DNA of 64,000 nt from Linepithema humile (taxonomy: Eukaryota; Arthropoda; Insecta; Hymenoptera; Formicidae). This document shows positions 12,541 to 21,830 of the stretch, one piece after another. Each line of letters begins with the position of its first letter. The first letter of the stretch is position 1. A program made the translations under genes and the position numbers. The stretch covers positions 16,557,656 to 16,621,655 of the forward strand of contig NC_090130.1 in NCBI RefSeq assembly GCF_040581485.1. The letters run 5' to 3'. The notes under the pieces are model-generated. The model was not told the origin of the DNA, made no database searches, and was given only the letters and a program-made list of their open reading frames with translations.

Positions 12541-12775
12541 GATATCTGAAAAAGATACAACGCAACAAAATTTTTTTAAATATATTTTTTTATTAAATGT
12601 TAACTATTTTAGATGTACTCGTTAAAATTCAAATAAAAATGAAAAACTATACGAGCAATATGCATAATGTGGTTGTATTTTGATTATTGCTTTATTAAGT
12701 GATACAATATTATCAAACGTTTCAGTCTTAATTTGGACCTTTTTCTGTATAAGTATTTCTGTCTGAACTTGTTTT
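12541..12775. repeat. right arm of ~230-bp inverted repeat
   Basis: The near reverse complement of 10505-10735, beginning GATATCTGAAAAAGATAC. It bounds the ~1.8 kb central segment. Confidence 0.7.
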
Positions 12776-12943
12776 AACGCATGTTAACTATACTTAATAA
12801 TATACTTTTAACTATATGTATTACATATACTTAATAAATAATATTTAATTCAATAAATATTATGTAATGTTTTTAATATCTTATTTTATATTTAATATCT
12901 TAATTTAATATTTTTAATATAATCACAAAGGTATATGGATTTT

Positions 12944-13312
12944 CAGCACTAGTTTTATGATATTATCAAGAAATTCTAATGATTGCAAAAATCTTCACAA
13001 TAATAAAGAAAATTACTAACTATATAATTTTAATTGATGATAATTTTTAATAGCATACAATTTTTAAAAATATCAGAAATCAATATTCAATAGTTGAATT
13101 TTGATATTATATTTTGATATTATCAAGAAATTTCTAATAATTACAAATTTTCAAAAGATAATAAAATTCAACTAAATGGTATTGATTAATGATATTTTTA
13201 AATTGTATGCTATTAAAAATTATCGTTAATCAAAATTATAGTTAGTATTTTTCTTTATTATGAACATTTGCAATCATTAGAATTTCTTGATAATATCATA
13301 AAAGTAGTGCTG
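12944..13312. mobile_element. 369-bp AT-rich palindromic MITE
   Basis: The ends are CAGCACTAGTTTTATGATAT and its complement (one mismatch), and the arms meet near 13128. CAG...CTG ends would suit a hAT-type MITE, but no 8-bp duplication is visible. Confidence 0.75.
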
Positions 13313-13338
13313 GCAAAAAGGAATCTATATATTTTTAG

Positions 13339-13424
13339 GGTCTAAAGCGGGTCAACGGAGGGTTTTAACTAAACCCTACTTTGAAGCTTTAGCAGCAAAA
13401 AAGGAAATTTCGGACATATTGTAG
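13339..13424 (+). other. terminal-exon-like frame
   Basis: After TATTTTTAG, a frame reads SKAGQRRVLTKPYFEALAAK...ISDIL and then stops. The strong acceptor and amphipathic composition suggest a last exon, perhaps of the BEN-type gene upstream. The family is not recognised. Confidence 0.3.
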
Positions 13425-13440
13425 CGCCAAAGTAGGTGCT

Positions 13441-13686
13441 ATCAAGAGACATGGTAGTGTCTCGCGCCAAGTTCACGCGCAGCGCAAGACCGAACGTGTA
13501 TCTTTACGCGAGCCCAAAGAGTCCAGAGAGCCGAGATCATCGGAACTCAATAATGCCTGGGCCGATCGAGTTGATAATGGTCTCAATCAATAGCGCATAC
13601 CCAAAATATATAATACAAGTATGCTTGTTTTTGCTCTACGTGCTTTATAAATAAATATATAAAAGTCCAAAGTCGAAATGTCAAAA
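13441..13686 (+). repeat. structured interspersed repeat, copy 2 of 4
   Basis: Same family as 4012-4254, with GAGACATGGTAGTGTCTC at the 5' end. Two bases of the outer stem have changed. Confidence 0.7.
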
Positions 13687-14600
13687 ATATTATCTCAATT
13701 TCTAGGATGTACAGTCAACATTTTTCACACTAGATGGCTATAGTGATGTTAGTAGTTGGGTTTGTGTTGGTGGCGCTATAGGAAATAGCCGCGCATACCA
13801 AATAACCTTACAGAAGATGTGTCAAAAGAATAATATTGAATTCGACCACTCGCACTACATTGCACTGGTGCACACTCAAGGCTGCTTAATGTTCACCAGT
13901 TTTTTATTCGTATACATACGATACAATGCATAACATCTACTTTGACTCTCTTATGCCTACCTCAAAATAAAAGATTAAGGTTCAATATAGATGCTAAATT
14001 TCGACTCGGGCAGTTACTAAGAAATAGTAAATGTTTAACAGTTACTAGGATGTTGTAAATAAACAAGTTGTTGCTGGGAGATTGTAAACAAGGTAACAGA
14101 TGTCAGATTTTCGGGAGCTGCAGAAAAGTGCGGACGCGTTTCTGCTAGCTCAGCGGTGTACGATTAAAACGGGATTGTTCTGTGTATTACTGTTACGTGT
14201 TTGAGTATTAAAGTTTCTGTTTCGGCAGATATCGCTGGGGTTTGTGAGCGCGTTCTCCTCGGCGTATGCGTAGTTGCCATTCCAAAACAATTAATCCTTG
14301 CACTGTCTGACCGTTCGTTATTATCCCGAACGAGCCCCCGAAATGTTGCGCCCGCGAACGGTCTTTCCGTCACGTCACAAATCGGCACACACGAAAGAAA
14401 ATTACGGTATTAATTTATTACTATTTATTTTATCACGCGGTATTAATTTATTACTATTTATTTTATTTTATATTTATATTTTATATTATAACGAGCGTTG
14501 AAATTTTCCAACCGATATGCGTTAGCTTTGCGGAACATATTTGTTTTTATTATTTCATGTTTCCGCTATAACGATTGTTTACTTTCCATTATATTATCAC
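13687..14600. other. no gene recognised
   Basis: Mixed sequence with a GC-richer segment at about 14100-14400. Short frames on both strands (near 14164-14413) overlap each other and have no recognisable motif. GTGCGGACGCGT at about 14129 recurs at 39780. Confidence 0.4.
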
Positions 14601-14602
14601 TG

Positions 14603-14641
14603 AAGATGGCCGAAATAAATGTGCCGAAACGTTTGAACATA
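14603..14641 (+). ncRNA. hammerhead-like motif (PLE-associated)
   Basis: CTGAAGATGGCC, a loop, then GTGCCGAAAC. This fits the conserved hammerhead core (CTGANGA, a short stem II of GGC with GCC, then GAAA). PLEs are known to carry minimal hammerhead motifs in their pseudo-LTRs, and PLE coding remnants follow directly. The flanking helices were not checked, so activity is unproven. Confidence 0.4.
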
Positions 14642-14795
14642 TAACTTAGTTAATTATTATTTTTTGAGCATCTAACACCCGGCTCTGGGTCAACATAGCT
14701 AATTTACATTTTAATAATTTTTTATTATTAAGGCCCAAGATTGACTTTTCTTTTATAATTGGTAAAAGTCAAAAGTTAAAACAATAGTGAACAAG

Positions 14796-15110
14796 TCAAA
14801 TCAAACCAAAAATCTCGAAACTGCGAGCAATATGAAATAGAGTGTGGAAGGGGAGTATGGATCTAAGAAGTGGGAAAGAGAAAAGTGGGAAGGAAGAAGA
14901 GAAGATGGAAATTATAAAAAAGGGAACAATTTTAAAACAGGGAGATAGACGCGTTAAAGATTCTGTGTCGCTTTGCTTATTAAGTCCATCCTTTTGTCTT
15001 TTAATAAACAGCATTTCTGAGATGAGCTTTTTGTCATAAGAATGTTCCTCATCTAAAATTTTACATTGTCCCAATCGAAGCTGTGAGAGGAATCTAATAT
15101 ATGTCTTGAG
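14796..15110 (-). pseudogene. Penelope-like GIY-YIG nuclease fragment
   Basis: The minus-strand frame reads CKILDEEHSYDKKLISEMLF then IKRQKDGLNKQSDTESL. This matches the C-terminus of the PLE protein at 63000-63130 (RILDGEPSYVKR...ISEMIFIKRQ...LNNQNDTERL). It is a truncated copy, head-to-head with the next fragment. Confidence 0.75.
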
Positions 15111-15263
15111 ATAACCGATGGCAAACCACTTTTTTTATTTATGTCTGTCCTATGTTTTTTCTTTAACTCTTGTGTTTAATACAATTACAATTAGTTTGAC
15201 TTACAATTAGCAGCTTACAATTAGTTTGACTTACACAAGTAGCCTCACAATCCTGACAGGAGA

Positions 15264-15725
15264 TTGTATAAACTACTCCACAGTAACAATGTATCTAATG
15301 GATCTTTACCTGTTTTTATAAATTGTCTTAAGTTGTTGGGTATCGAAAACGTCATTTTCAGGTTGGAATTTTTGGCAACCGACATAAAATCGTCTCAGAG
15401 ATTTATAAAAACAGGCAAAGATCGATTAAATTTTCTACATCTTTGTGATGTAGTCTACAAGATCTCATGTCAAGACTGTGATACAATTTATGTAGGCCAA
15501 ACCAAAAGGCCAAACCAAAAGTGTATCTTCATCTGTCATTTCACATCATATATTAGATTTCTCTCACAGACTTGATTGGGATAATATACAAATTCTAGAT
15601 CATGAATCTTTTTATAATAAAAGATTTATTTCTGAAATGTTATTTATTAAACATCAAAAAAAGTTCTTAACAGACAGAGTGACACAGAATCATTATCAGA
15701 CGTTTATTTGCCTGTGTTACGTTCT
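15264..15725 (+). pseudogene. Penelope-like GIY-YIG nuclease fragment
   Basis: The first frame includes RFIKTGKDRLNFLHLCDVVY then KISCQDCDTIYVGQTKR, the PLE GIY-YIG core with its Cys pair. After a frame change near 15535, a second frame reads LDWDNIQILDHESFYNKRFI then SEMLFIKHQ...DTESLSDVY. The reverse-transcriptase part is absent. Compare the better copy at 62129-63173. Confidence 0.78.
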
Positions 15726-15730
15726 GATAG

Positions 15731-16406
15731 GACTCCACGATTCTTTTCTTTCTCGCGAGTTTATATTTCATTAGAAACGAAACCGTATCTGGCAAACATG
15801 GGAAGTAATAAATTTTAAACTGTTTGAATAATGTCGACATAGCCTATCGAAGCTTCTTTCACGCTGCTTCCGATAAACAAATAAAAAATTCATTTAACTT
15901 ACAGGAGCAATATTTAAATCTAAGCTTTTGACAGAACTGAACGTCATAAATTGAATGTTAAATCATCGCAACTTAAACTTCCTGCAGCTCTAAACGCTAA
16001 GACCAAGCAAATCATCAACTCTACTAAAAAAATTTTTCGCACAAACATAAATAATGTCAATCAGAAAAGTCGACACCGATCGAGTGTTTGTCAGATCGGA
16101 TATTTCGCACTGTGAATGCGTGGGCAATCATAAATTTGTCAATCAAATTACACTGCGTAAGGACTAAGAACTCACCCTACTATACTCACGTACCACCAAT
16201 ACAATGCATAGATTCTTCTAAATGTAGCATTTTATGCCCCACCGAGATCAAAAGGACCAATTAATTTTTCCATCAGACTAACGTCTGAAATTATTAAGTA
16301 GGGACGTAAAAGAGAGGGGTAACAATTATAAAAACTCGTGACAGCTCTTTCCGGACGAATAATATATCAGTAGAGTGTGCATATAATAGATTTTCTTCCT
16401 GACAAC
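15731..16406. other. no gene recognised
   Basis: Unique-looking mixed sequence between the PLE remnant and the palindromic transposon. No motif was recognised. Confidence 0.4.
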
Positions 16407-16462
16407 TCACCGATGTGAACTTGGCGCCCAACTTTATTTAAAAAAAAAATCACTAATCTAGT

Positions 16463-17593
16463 TCGTTTGTACTTCGTTTGTACCTGTTTGTACCGCTTCT
16501 TATTTCGTTTGTACCTCAAAGGGTAAAAAAATACAAGGGGGTGAAAAAATGGCCAGCGCCCGATTACAAGATTTTTAAATTTCGTTTATGCCATTCGAAA
16601 GAGAATCGTTTATACCCGTTTGTACCTCTTTTGATTTTGTTTGTACCTCAAAGGGTTCGAAGATACAGCGTTTTTCAGTTTCAGCCTAACCCTTCTATAG
16701 GGAACTTAGCCATTTTACAAGATATCGAGAAACGGCCAACGGCATTCGAAAGAGAATCGTTTGTACCCGTTTGTACCTCTTTTGTTTTCGTTTGTACCTC
16801 AAAGGGTTCGAAGATACAGCGTTTTTCAGTTTCAGCCTAACCCTTCTATAGGGAACTTAGCCATTTTACAAGATATCGAGAAACGACCAACGGCATTCGA
16901 AAAAGAATCGTTTGTATTCGTTTGTACCACTTTTGTTTTCGTTTGTACCTCAAAGGGTTCGAAGATACAGCGTTCTTCAGTTTCAGTCTAACCCTTTTAT
17001 AGGGAACTTAGCCATTTTACAAGATATCGAGAAACGACCAACGGCATTCGAAAGAGAATCGTTTGTATTCGTTTGTACCACTTTTGTTTTCGTTTGTACC
17101 TCAAAGGGTTCGAAGATACAGCGTTCTTCAGTTTCAGCCTAACCCTTTTATAGGGAACTTAGCCATTTTACAAGATATCGAGAAACGATCAACGGCATTC
17201 GAAAGAGAATCGTTTGTATTCGTTTGTACCACTTTTGTTTTCGTTTGTACCTCAAAGGGTTCGAAGATACAGCGTTCTTCAGTTTCAGCCTAACCCTTTT
17301 ATAGGGAACTTAGCCATTTTACAAGATATCGAGAAACGACCAACGGCATTCGAAAGAGAATCGTTTGTATTCGTTTGTACCACTTTTGTTTTCGTTTGTA
17401 CCTCAAAGGGTTCGAAGATACAGCGTTCTTCAGTTTCAGCCTAACCCTTTTATAGGGAACTTAGCCATTTTACAAGATATCGAGAAACGGCCAACGGCAT
17501 TTAAAAGAGAATCGTTTGTATCCGTTTGTACCTCTTTTGTTTTCATTTGTACCTCAAAGGGTTCGGAGATACAGCGTTTTTCAGTTTTAACAT
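16463..17593. repeat. left 151-bp tandem array (about 7 units)
   Basis: The unit contains TTCGTTTGTACCTCAAAGGG, TTCGAAGATACAGCG and ACAAGATATCGAGAAACG. Units recur at exact 151-base steps from about 16612 to 17518, after a diverged outer unit. Each 76-codon frame shifts register by one per unit because 151 is not divisible by 3, so the frames are not real genes. The right array has one unit fewer. Confidence 0.92.
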
Positions 17594-18099
17594 AAACAAG
17601 CGGTTATTAGTGCCTTCACGCTTAAAGTTAACTGCGTTTCAAATTTTTTATAACACGTAATCAATTTCTTTGTGTGAAATCAACTTAAAATTAACTTAAA
17701 ATAATATTTTGAATATTGATCGTTTACTTTAAATATTGTATTACGTTACTGTGTTATACTATAAATAAAGATGAATATAATAGTGGAATAATTTTAATTA
17801 TTGATACACTTAGGATGAAAATACTTAGAAATTAATGAAAAATGTTTTATGTCTAGATTAACGAAACCTGTTAAATAAATTTTTGGACTTATAATATTTT
17901 TTAATGTTAACATTTTATGTATAAAATATTAAATTTTTTTTTCATTTTTTATGGAATTAAAAAGAATTTTTAAAAACTTTTAATATGTTTTTCTAAACTA
18001 ATAATGAATATTTATAAGAAAATATTAGAGTAATGAAATAAACGCAAACGAAAGTAAAATTACTGTTAACACGAAGATAAAATAAATTATTTCAATGTT
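17594..18099. other. AT-rich subarm sequence, left
   Basis: Lies between the tandem array and the gene's stop codon and is mirrored at 25011-25508. It probably holds the 3' UTR of the minus-strand gene. No other gene was seen. Confidence 0.5.
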
Positions 18100-21000
18100 T
18101 TATGAAAAGTAATAGAGATATTTTTTTTTTTGCAGAAGCATTCGGGATGATGCTGTTAATGAAGTTTTATTTTTATTTAAATCGTCATATGTCTCCCAAT
18201 TTCCCGTTACTCGACGGCAGTGAGCTATGTAATGCCCAATGTCATTTTTATTAGTGCCACCAATATATTCGATTGCTGCTACTAATTTATATGTGCATTT
18301 GCAGAACTGTATGTCTAATAGTATCTCAGACAGAGTAAGCGTACCGGACCAATCGATATATCCAAGTCTGCAAGCAAGATCAGTCCATTGCAGACATTCA
18401 AGGTCTACAAAGAGATGCGGCCCTGTTGTAAAATTTGTAATTAAATTTTCATTGCCACATCTTTTACATTTTTTATTTATGTCTTCGATTCTTTGATTAA
18501 TCGCTATTTGCAAACCGCGCATACTATTTTCATATATCGGTTTAGGGTTCATTTCTAATACCTTGATACTTTTGTGATCCATCCATTTACATGTTGAGCA
18601 TTCTTGAGACACATTATACGAGAATGAATTTTCCATTAAATATTTGTCTATTAACTGACTTACGTTACACGCACAATCCATCGTTCCACCTGTTGGTCGA
18701 AAAATTTTATTTAATATTATAGCTCTTTCCTTGTATACTTTTTGTAATGTGCCAAATGTAGATATCATTTTAATAAAATCTGTTATATAATCAGTGGTGT
18801 TATTAATATATTCATGATATGTGATCCAGTCGCGATAACCTATTAATAAAGATTGCACAATGCTATCAAACGCACATGTATTTTTTATCATGATATGTTG
18901 GCCCGAAATATTTTGTGGGCGTAAGATATTGCCATTCTGCAATAAGGGGATTTTTGATGTTAACCGAGGTTTATTATGGATACTGTCTATATCAGGGCAT
19001 ACTCTCAAATATTTACCTCGTTTTAAAACTTTATTTTTTGGGCTTTTCCAGGTTTCAACCTCATTTAAAAAAGGTGTGAGTGAATATGTCGAATGCTCTT
19101 TATTTGGCGAATAATGTGCTATCGATGTATCCATACTATCATCTTCATTATAACATTCATCATTATGTTGAGACATATAAACTTCACTTTCATTCGAACT
19201 TACTTCATTGCAGTTTATCATATCATTGGAAAATTCATGGGTTTTATTGGACGTTATTGTATCAGCGTTTAAGATTTTCATGGTACCCGCGAGTGATCTT
19301 ATATGTGATATTAGAAATTTATCTGCGCGTATATTCTTCATACCTTTAAAAATTATATTTTTTAGTTCGTTAAAATATTGCTCGCTTCTAGCTGAAGACG
19401 CAACGCTCGTTTTATCAGATGCCATTACAGTCGTCCATAATGGAAACTCTTTCAAAATTCTAAGTAAGTTCATACCGAAACTGTGACAATAATATGGATT
19501 CAGCCTATTTCCGGAATTTATCATTTTTTTACTATTTCTTTCTAAATCACGGAGTAAATTATTTATGCGATTACCAGATTCGTAATTAGGAATCTCTTCC
19601 AAGCATTCATTTGTACCTTCTTCATAATATGGAAAATCATTGGTTTTGATAATTTGTAATAATCGCTGTTGAGCCTTGAAACATGTAATTGTATTATCAT
19701 TCATATGTTCTGTTTCTGAAATATCTTCTGTTTCTGAGAAGGCAACTGTCAAGATATCAAGGCAGATTCGATTAAAATTATCAAAAGTTTTGGTTTTACT
19801 TAAGATTCCAACACATCTAACATAAAAGTCTTTTATACGTGCGTGTTTGTCATTGAAACATTTCCAACGGCAGACTAATTTTATTAAATGTGCGATGTCA
19901 ATTCTGATAATACATTTTGGAATATTGCGATCATTATTTTGCAGTATTGTCAAGCAATTCTCAACATATGTACTGAGATTGCAATTGTTAAATGCTAGAG
20001 CTACAGCATTTAAAAGTGCAAATGAATAATCTGTAACGACCTCTTTTGGACAAATTGCACCAGATCGCAACCATTCGTGTAACCAATATGTCAACATATT
20101 TGTATCGTGTTTTTCGGATATCATTTGCAAAACAGGTAGAATTTTTGACTTGAAAGGAACAACTGCTTGGTACAAGAACAAGAAATTTGTAGATCCATCA
20201 GGTTTCTTAATTTTTTTTACTACAGATCCTGTTGCGTCTATGCTTAATATGCCTGCTTTTTGTGTTTGTCGATGAAATTGTTGATATAAGAGTAACTGTT
20301 CGGGACTAAAATAAATGACAAAAAATTTATCCAAACCTATTTCTCGTATAATTCCTGAAAATTCAGGTTTATATTTTAATGTTAGAATTGATGCAACAGG
20401 ATCAGATATTTTATCAAGATCTAATTTTTTGTCGTTATCTATTTGTTTCGCTTTGCGTAATACAGTCTCATTATATAAGTGTGCTGGCTCTACATCGCCA
20501 AAAGTCATTAGTTCATTTGCTTTTTCTCTTCGCCAGCCGTACGCAGACGTTGCACGTAAATCTTTAACCACGCGATTTCTTTCGGGCTTTCGTAATTGTC
20601 GCTTTTTTTTATGTACAATATCTGTTGTGTCATAAGTAGAAATGTGAATTTTTATATCTGTGTCTTCGTCTTTTGGCTCATGCATACTGTATGCATTAAA
20701 GAATGCACCGCATTCCGGGTATTTCCCTTTTATTTTTAAGAATATTTCGCCTGGATTACGATTAATTCTTGCGGATTTAAACGCATAACAACATGGTATT
20801 TTTAATTGTTTCCATATCTCATTATAGATAATATCTGTCCATCCAGATTGTAACATAGTACATTTGTCAGTATTATCTATTCCGCATTCTGATATTTTAT
20901 GCCATGTTTGTTTATCCAGGAATATAATAGTGCGCCACGGTTGAAGAGCACACGGTAAAGACATCGACCAATTTGAAGTGTTTGAATTATTACTCGATTG

Positions 21001-21267
21001 GGCACTCGTATTAATTGTACTGGTCGATTCCGAAAACACATTTTTAATGATATTATATTTCGCACGAAATCGTTGCAGAATTCCATTTCGATCTTGTGAT
21101 AAATATAAATATATATATTTCATCGAAAGCTCTCTATTTAAGGTCCTCTCTGCGATTTGCCAAATCGAATTTGTCAATTTCAAAACTTCACCTTTATCAT
21201 CAAAAAAATTTAAATCTTTCAATGACTCGAAAATTTCGTCCACACTTTTTTTTGCTTTGCGTGGCAT
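18100..21267 (-). CDS. DDE transposase with USP-like protease domain (left copy)
   Basis: A 1,055-codon uninterrupted gene. Its product is identical to the right copy through residue 1048, then differs because its T-run (18121-18131) is one base longer, giving the ending KKYLYYFS. Read as a MULE-like transposase with D344 (LSIDATGS), D413 (VVTDYS) and E629 (SARSEQYFNELKN), plus RIDIAHLIKLVCRW between them. It is fused to a C-terminal domain with a Cys box at 797-804 (TCAFDSIV), paired CxxC motifs at 890/893 and 934/937, and a His box at 1011-1029 (GHYIAHCRR...WETYDD). Those are the hallmarks of ubiquitin-specific proteases. The start ATG at 21267 lies ~80 bases from the spacer. No introns were seen. 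Which copy has the ancestral C-terminus is unknown. The protein probably acts in the nucleus. Confidence 0.8.
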   Translation of the reverse strand: MPRKAKKSVDEIFESLKDLNFFDDKGEVLKLTNSIWQIAERTLNRELSMKYIYLYLSQDRNGILQRFRAKYNIIKNVFSESTSTINTSAQSSNNSNTSNWSMSLPCALQPWRTIIFLDKQTWHKISECGIDNTDKCTMLQSGWTDIIYNEIWKQLKIPCCYAFKSARINRNPGEIFLKIKGKYPECGAFFNAYSMHEPKDEDTDIKIHISTYDTTDIVHKKKRQLRKPERNRVVKDLRATSAYGWRREKANELMTFGDVEPAHLYNETVLRKAKQIDNDKKLDLDKISDPVASILTLKYKPEFSGIIREIGLDKFFVIYFSPEQLLLYQQFHRQTQKAGILSIDATGSVVKKIKKPDGSTNFLFLYQAVVPFKSKILPVLQMISEKHDTNMLTYWLHEWLRSGAICPKEVVTDYSFALLNAVALAFNNCNLSTYVENCLTILQNNDRNIPKCIIRIDIAHLIKLVCRWKCFNDKHARIKDFYVRCVGILSKTKTFDNFNRICLDILTVAFSETEDISETEHMNDNTITCFKAQQRLLQIIKTNDFPYYEEGTNECLEEIPNYESGNRINNLLRDLERNSKKMINSGNRLNPYYCHSFGMNLLRILKEFPLWTTVMASDKTSVASSARSEQYFNELKNIIFKGMKNIRADKFLISHIRSLAGTMKILNADTITSNKTHEFSNDMINCNEVSSNESEVYMSQHNDECYNEDDSMDTSIAHYSPNKEHSTYSLTPFLNEVETWKSPKNKVLKRGKYLRVCPDIDSIHNKPRLTSKIPLLQNGNILRPQNISGQHIMIKNTCAFDSIVQSLLIGYRDWITYHEYINNTTDYITDFIKMISTFGTLQKVYKERAIILNKIFRPTGGTMDCACNVSQLIDKYLMENSFSYNVSQECSTCKWMDHKSIKVLEMNPKPIYENSMRGLQIAINQRIEDINKKCKRCGNENLITNFTTGPHLFVDLECLQWTDLACRLGYIDWSGTLTLSEILLDIQFCKCTYKLVAAIEYIGGTNKNDIGHYIAHCRRVTGNWETYDDLNKNKTSLTASSRMLLQKKKYLYYFS

Positions 21268-21350
21268 TTTTATAAACCACTTCCACGGAACGTCAGCAAC
21301 GAATAAACGCTATAGCGTCGGAAAACATTTGCCGTCTAACGATGCGGCTT

Positions 21351-21747
21351 TATACGTTAAATGCCGCACGCTATCGGCGTATAAACAATTCGTATCCGAG
21401 AGAATAAAAAAAACGACGAATCAGATTGATTCTCAAAGCTGATTGGTTCCTCTGGAGTTCAAGATATTGTATAAATATGAGACGATCATTCAGAGAAACC
21501 TCAGTATATTTTCGATAATCATAGCGACGAAGAAAGTGAAATTATAATAAAGTTCTGGAACTATAACTTGTTTTTTTTATTTCCGCTCCGCGAACTTTTT
21601 GGATTGCCCTCATATATATATGTATATATGTATATGTATATGTTATGTTATACAATCGATGTTTCAAACGTCGTGTGACAGCATCGCTTACTCTCAGCAT
21701 TTGTTAAGTTAGAATCTCACAGCGCGTAGTCGCGGATTACAGTCAAC
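21351..21747. promoter_or_regulatory. 397-bp unique spacer between the twin genes
   Basis: This is the only non-palindromic part of the element, sitting between two divergent start codons. It holds a TATA-like GTATAAATATGAG (about 21459-21471) with ATCATTCAG about 20 bases on, and an AATAAAG at about 21548. A TA/TGTA-rich run lies at 21613-21650. A shared divergent promoter is plausible but unproven. The TATA plus AATAAA arrangement could also be a fragment of an LTR. Confidence 0.4.
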
Positions 21748-21830
21748 AAGCCGCATCGTTAGACGGCAAATGTTTTCCGACGCTATAGCGTTTATTCGTT
21801 GCTGACGTTCCGTGGAAGTGGTTTATAAAA

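Noticed and set aside
16463..17593. CRISPR-like array
   Set aside because: The units are contiguous and alike along their length, with no repeat/spacer alternation, in a eukaryotic setting.
16478..17595. Six overlapping ~76-120-codon frames in the 151-bp array
   Set aside because: They recur once per tandem unit and shift register each time (151 = 3x50+1). They are by-products of the repeat, mirrored at 25502-26468.
18239..20635. Antisense frames of 60-106 codons inside the twin genes
   Set aside because: Identical shadows occur in both copies, with no recognisable motifs. The long frames on the coding strand explain them.
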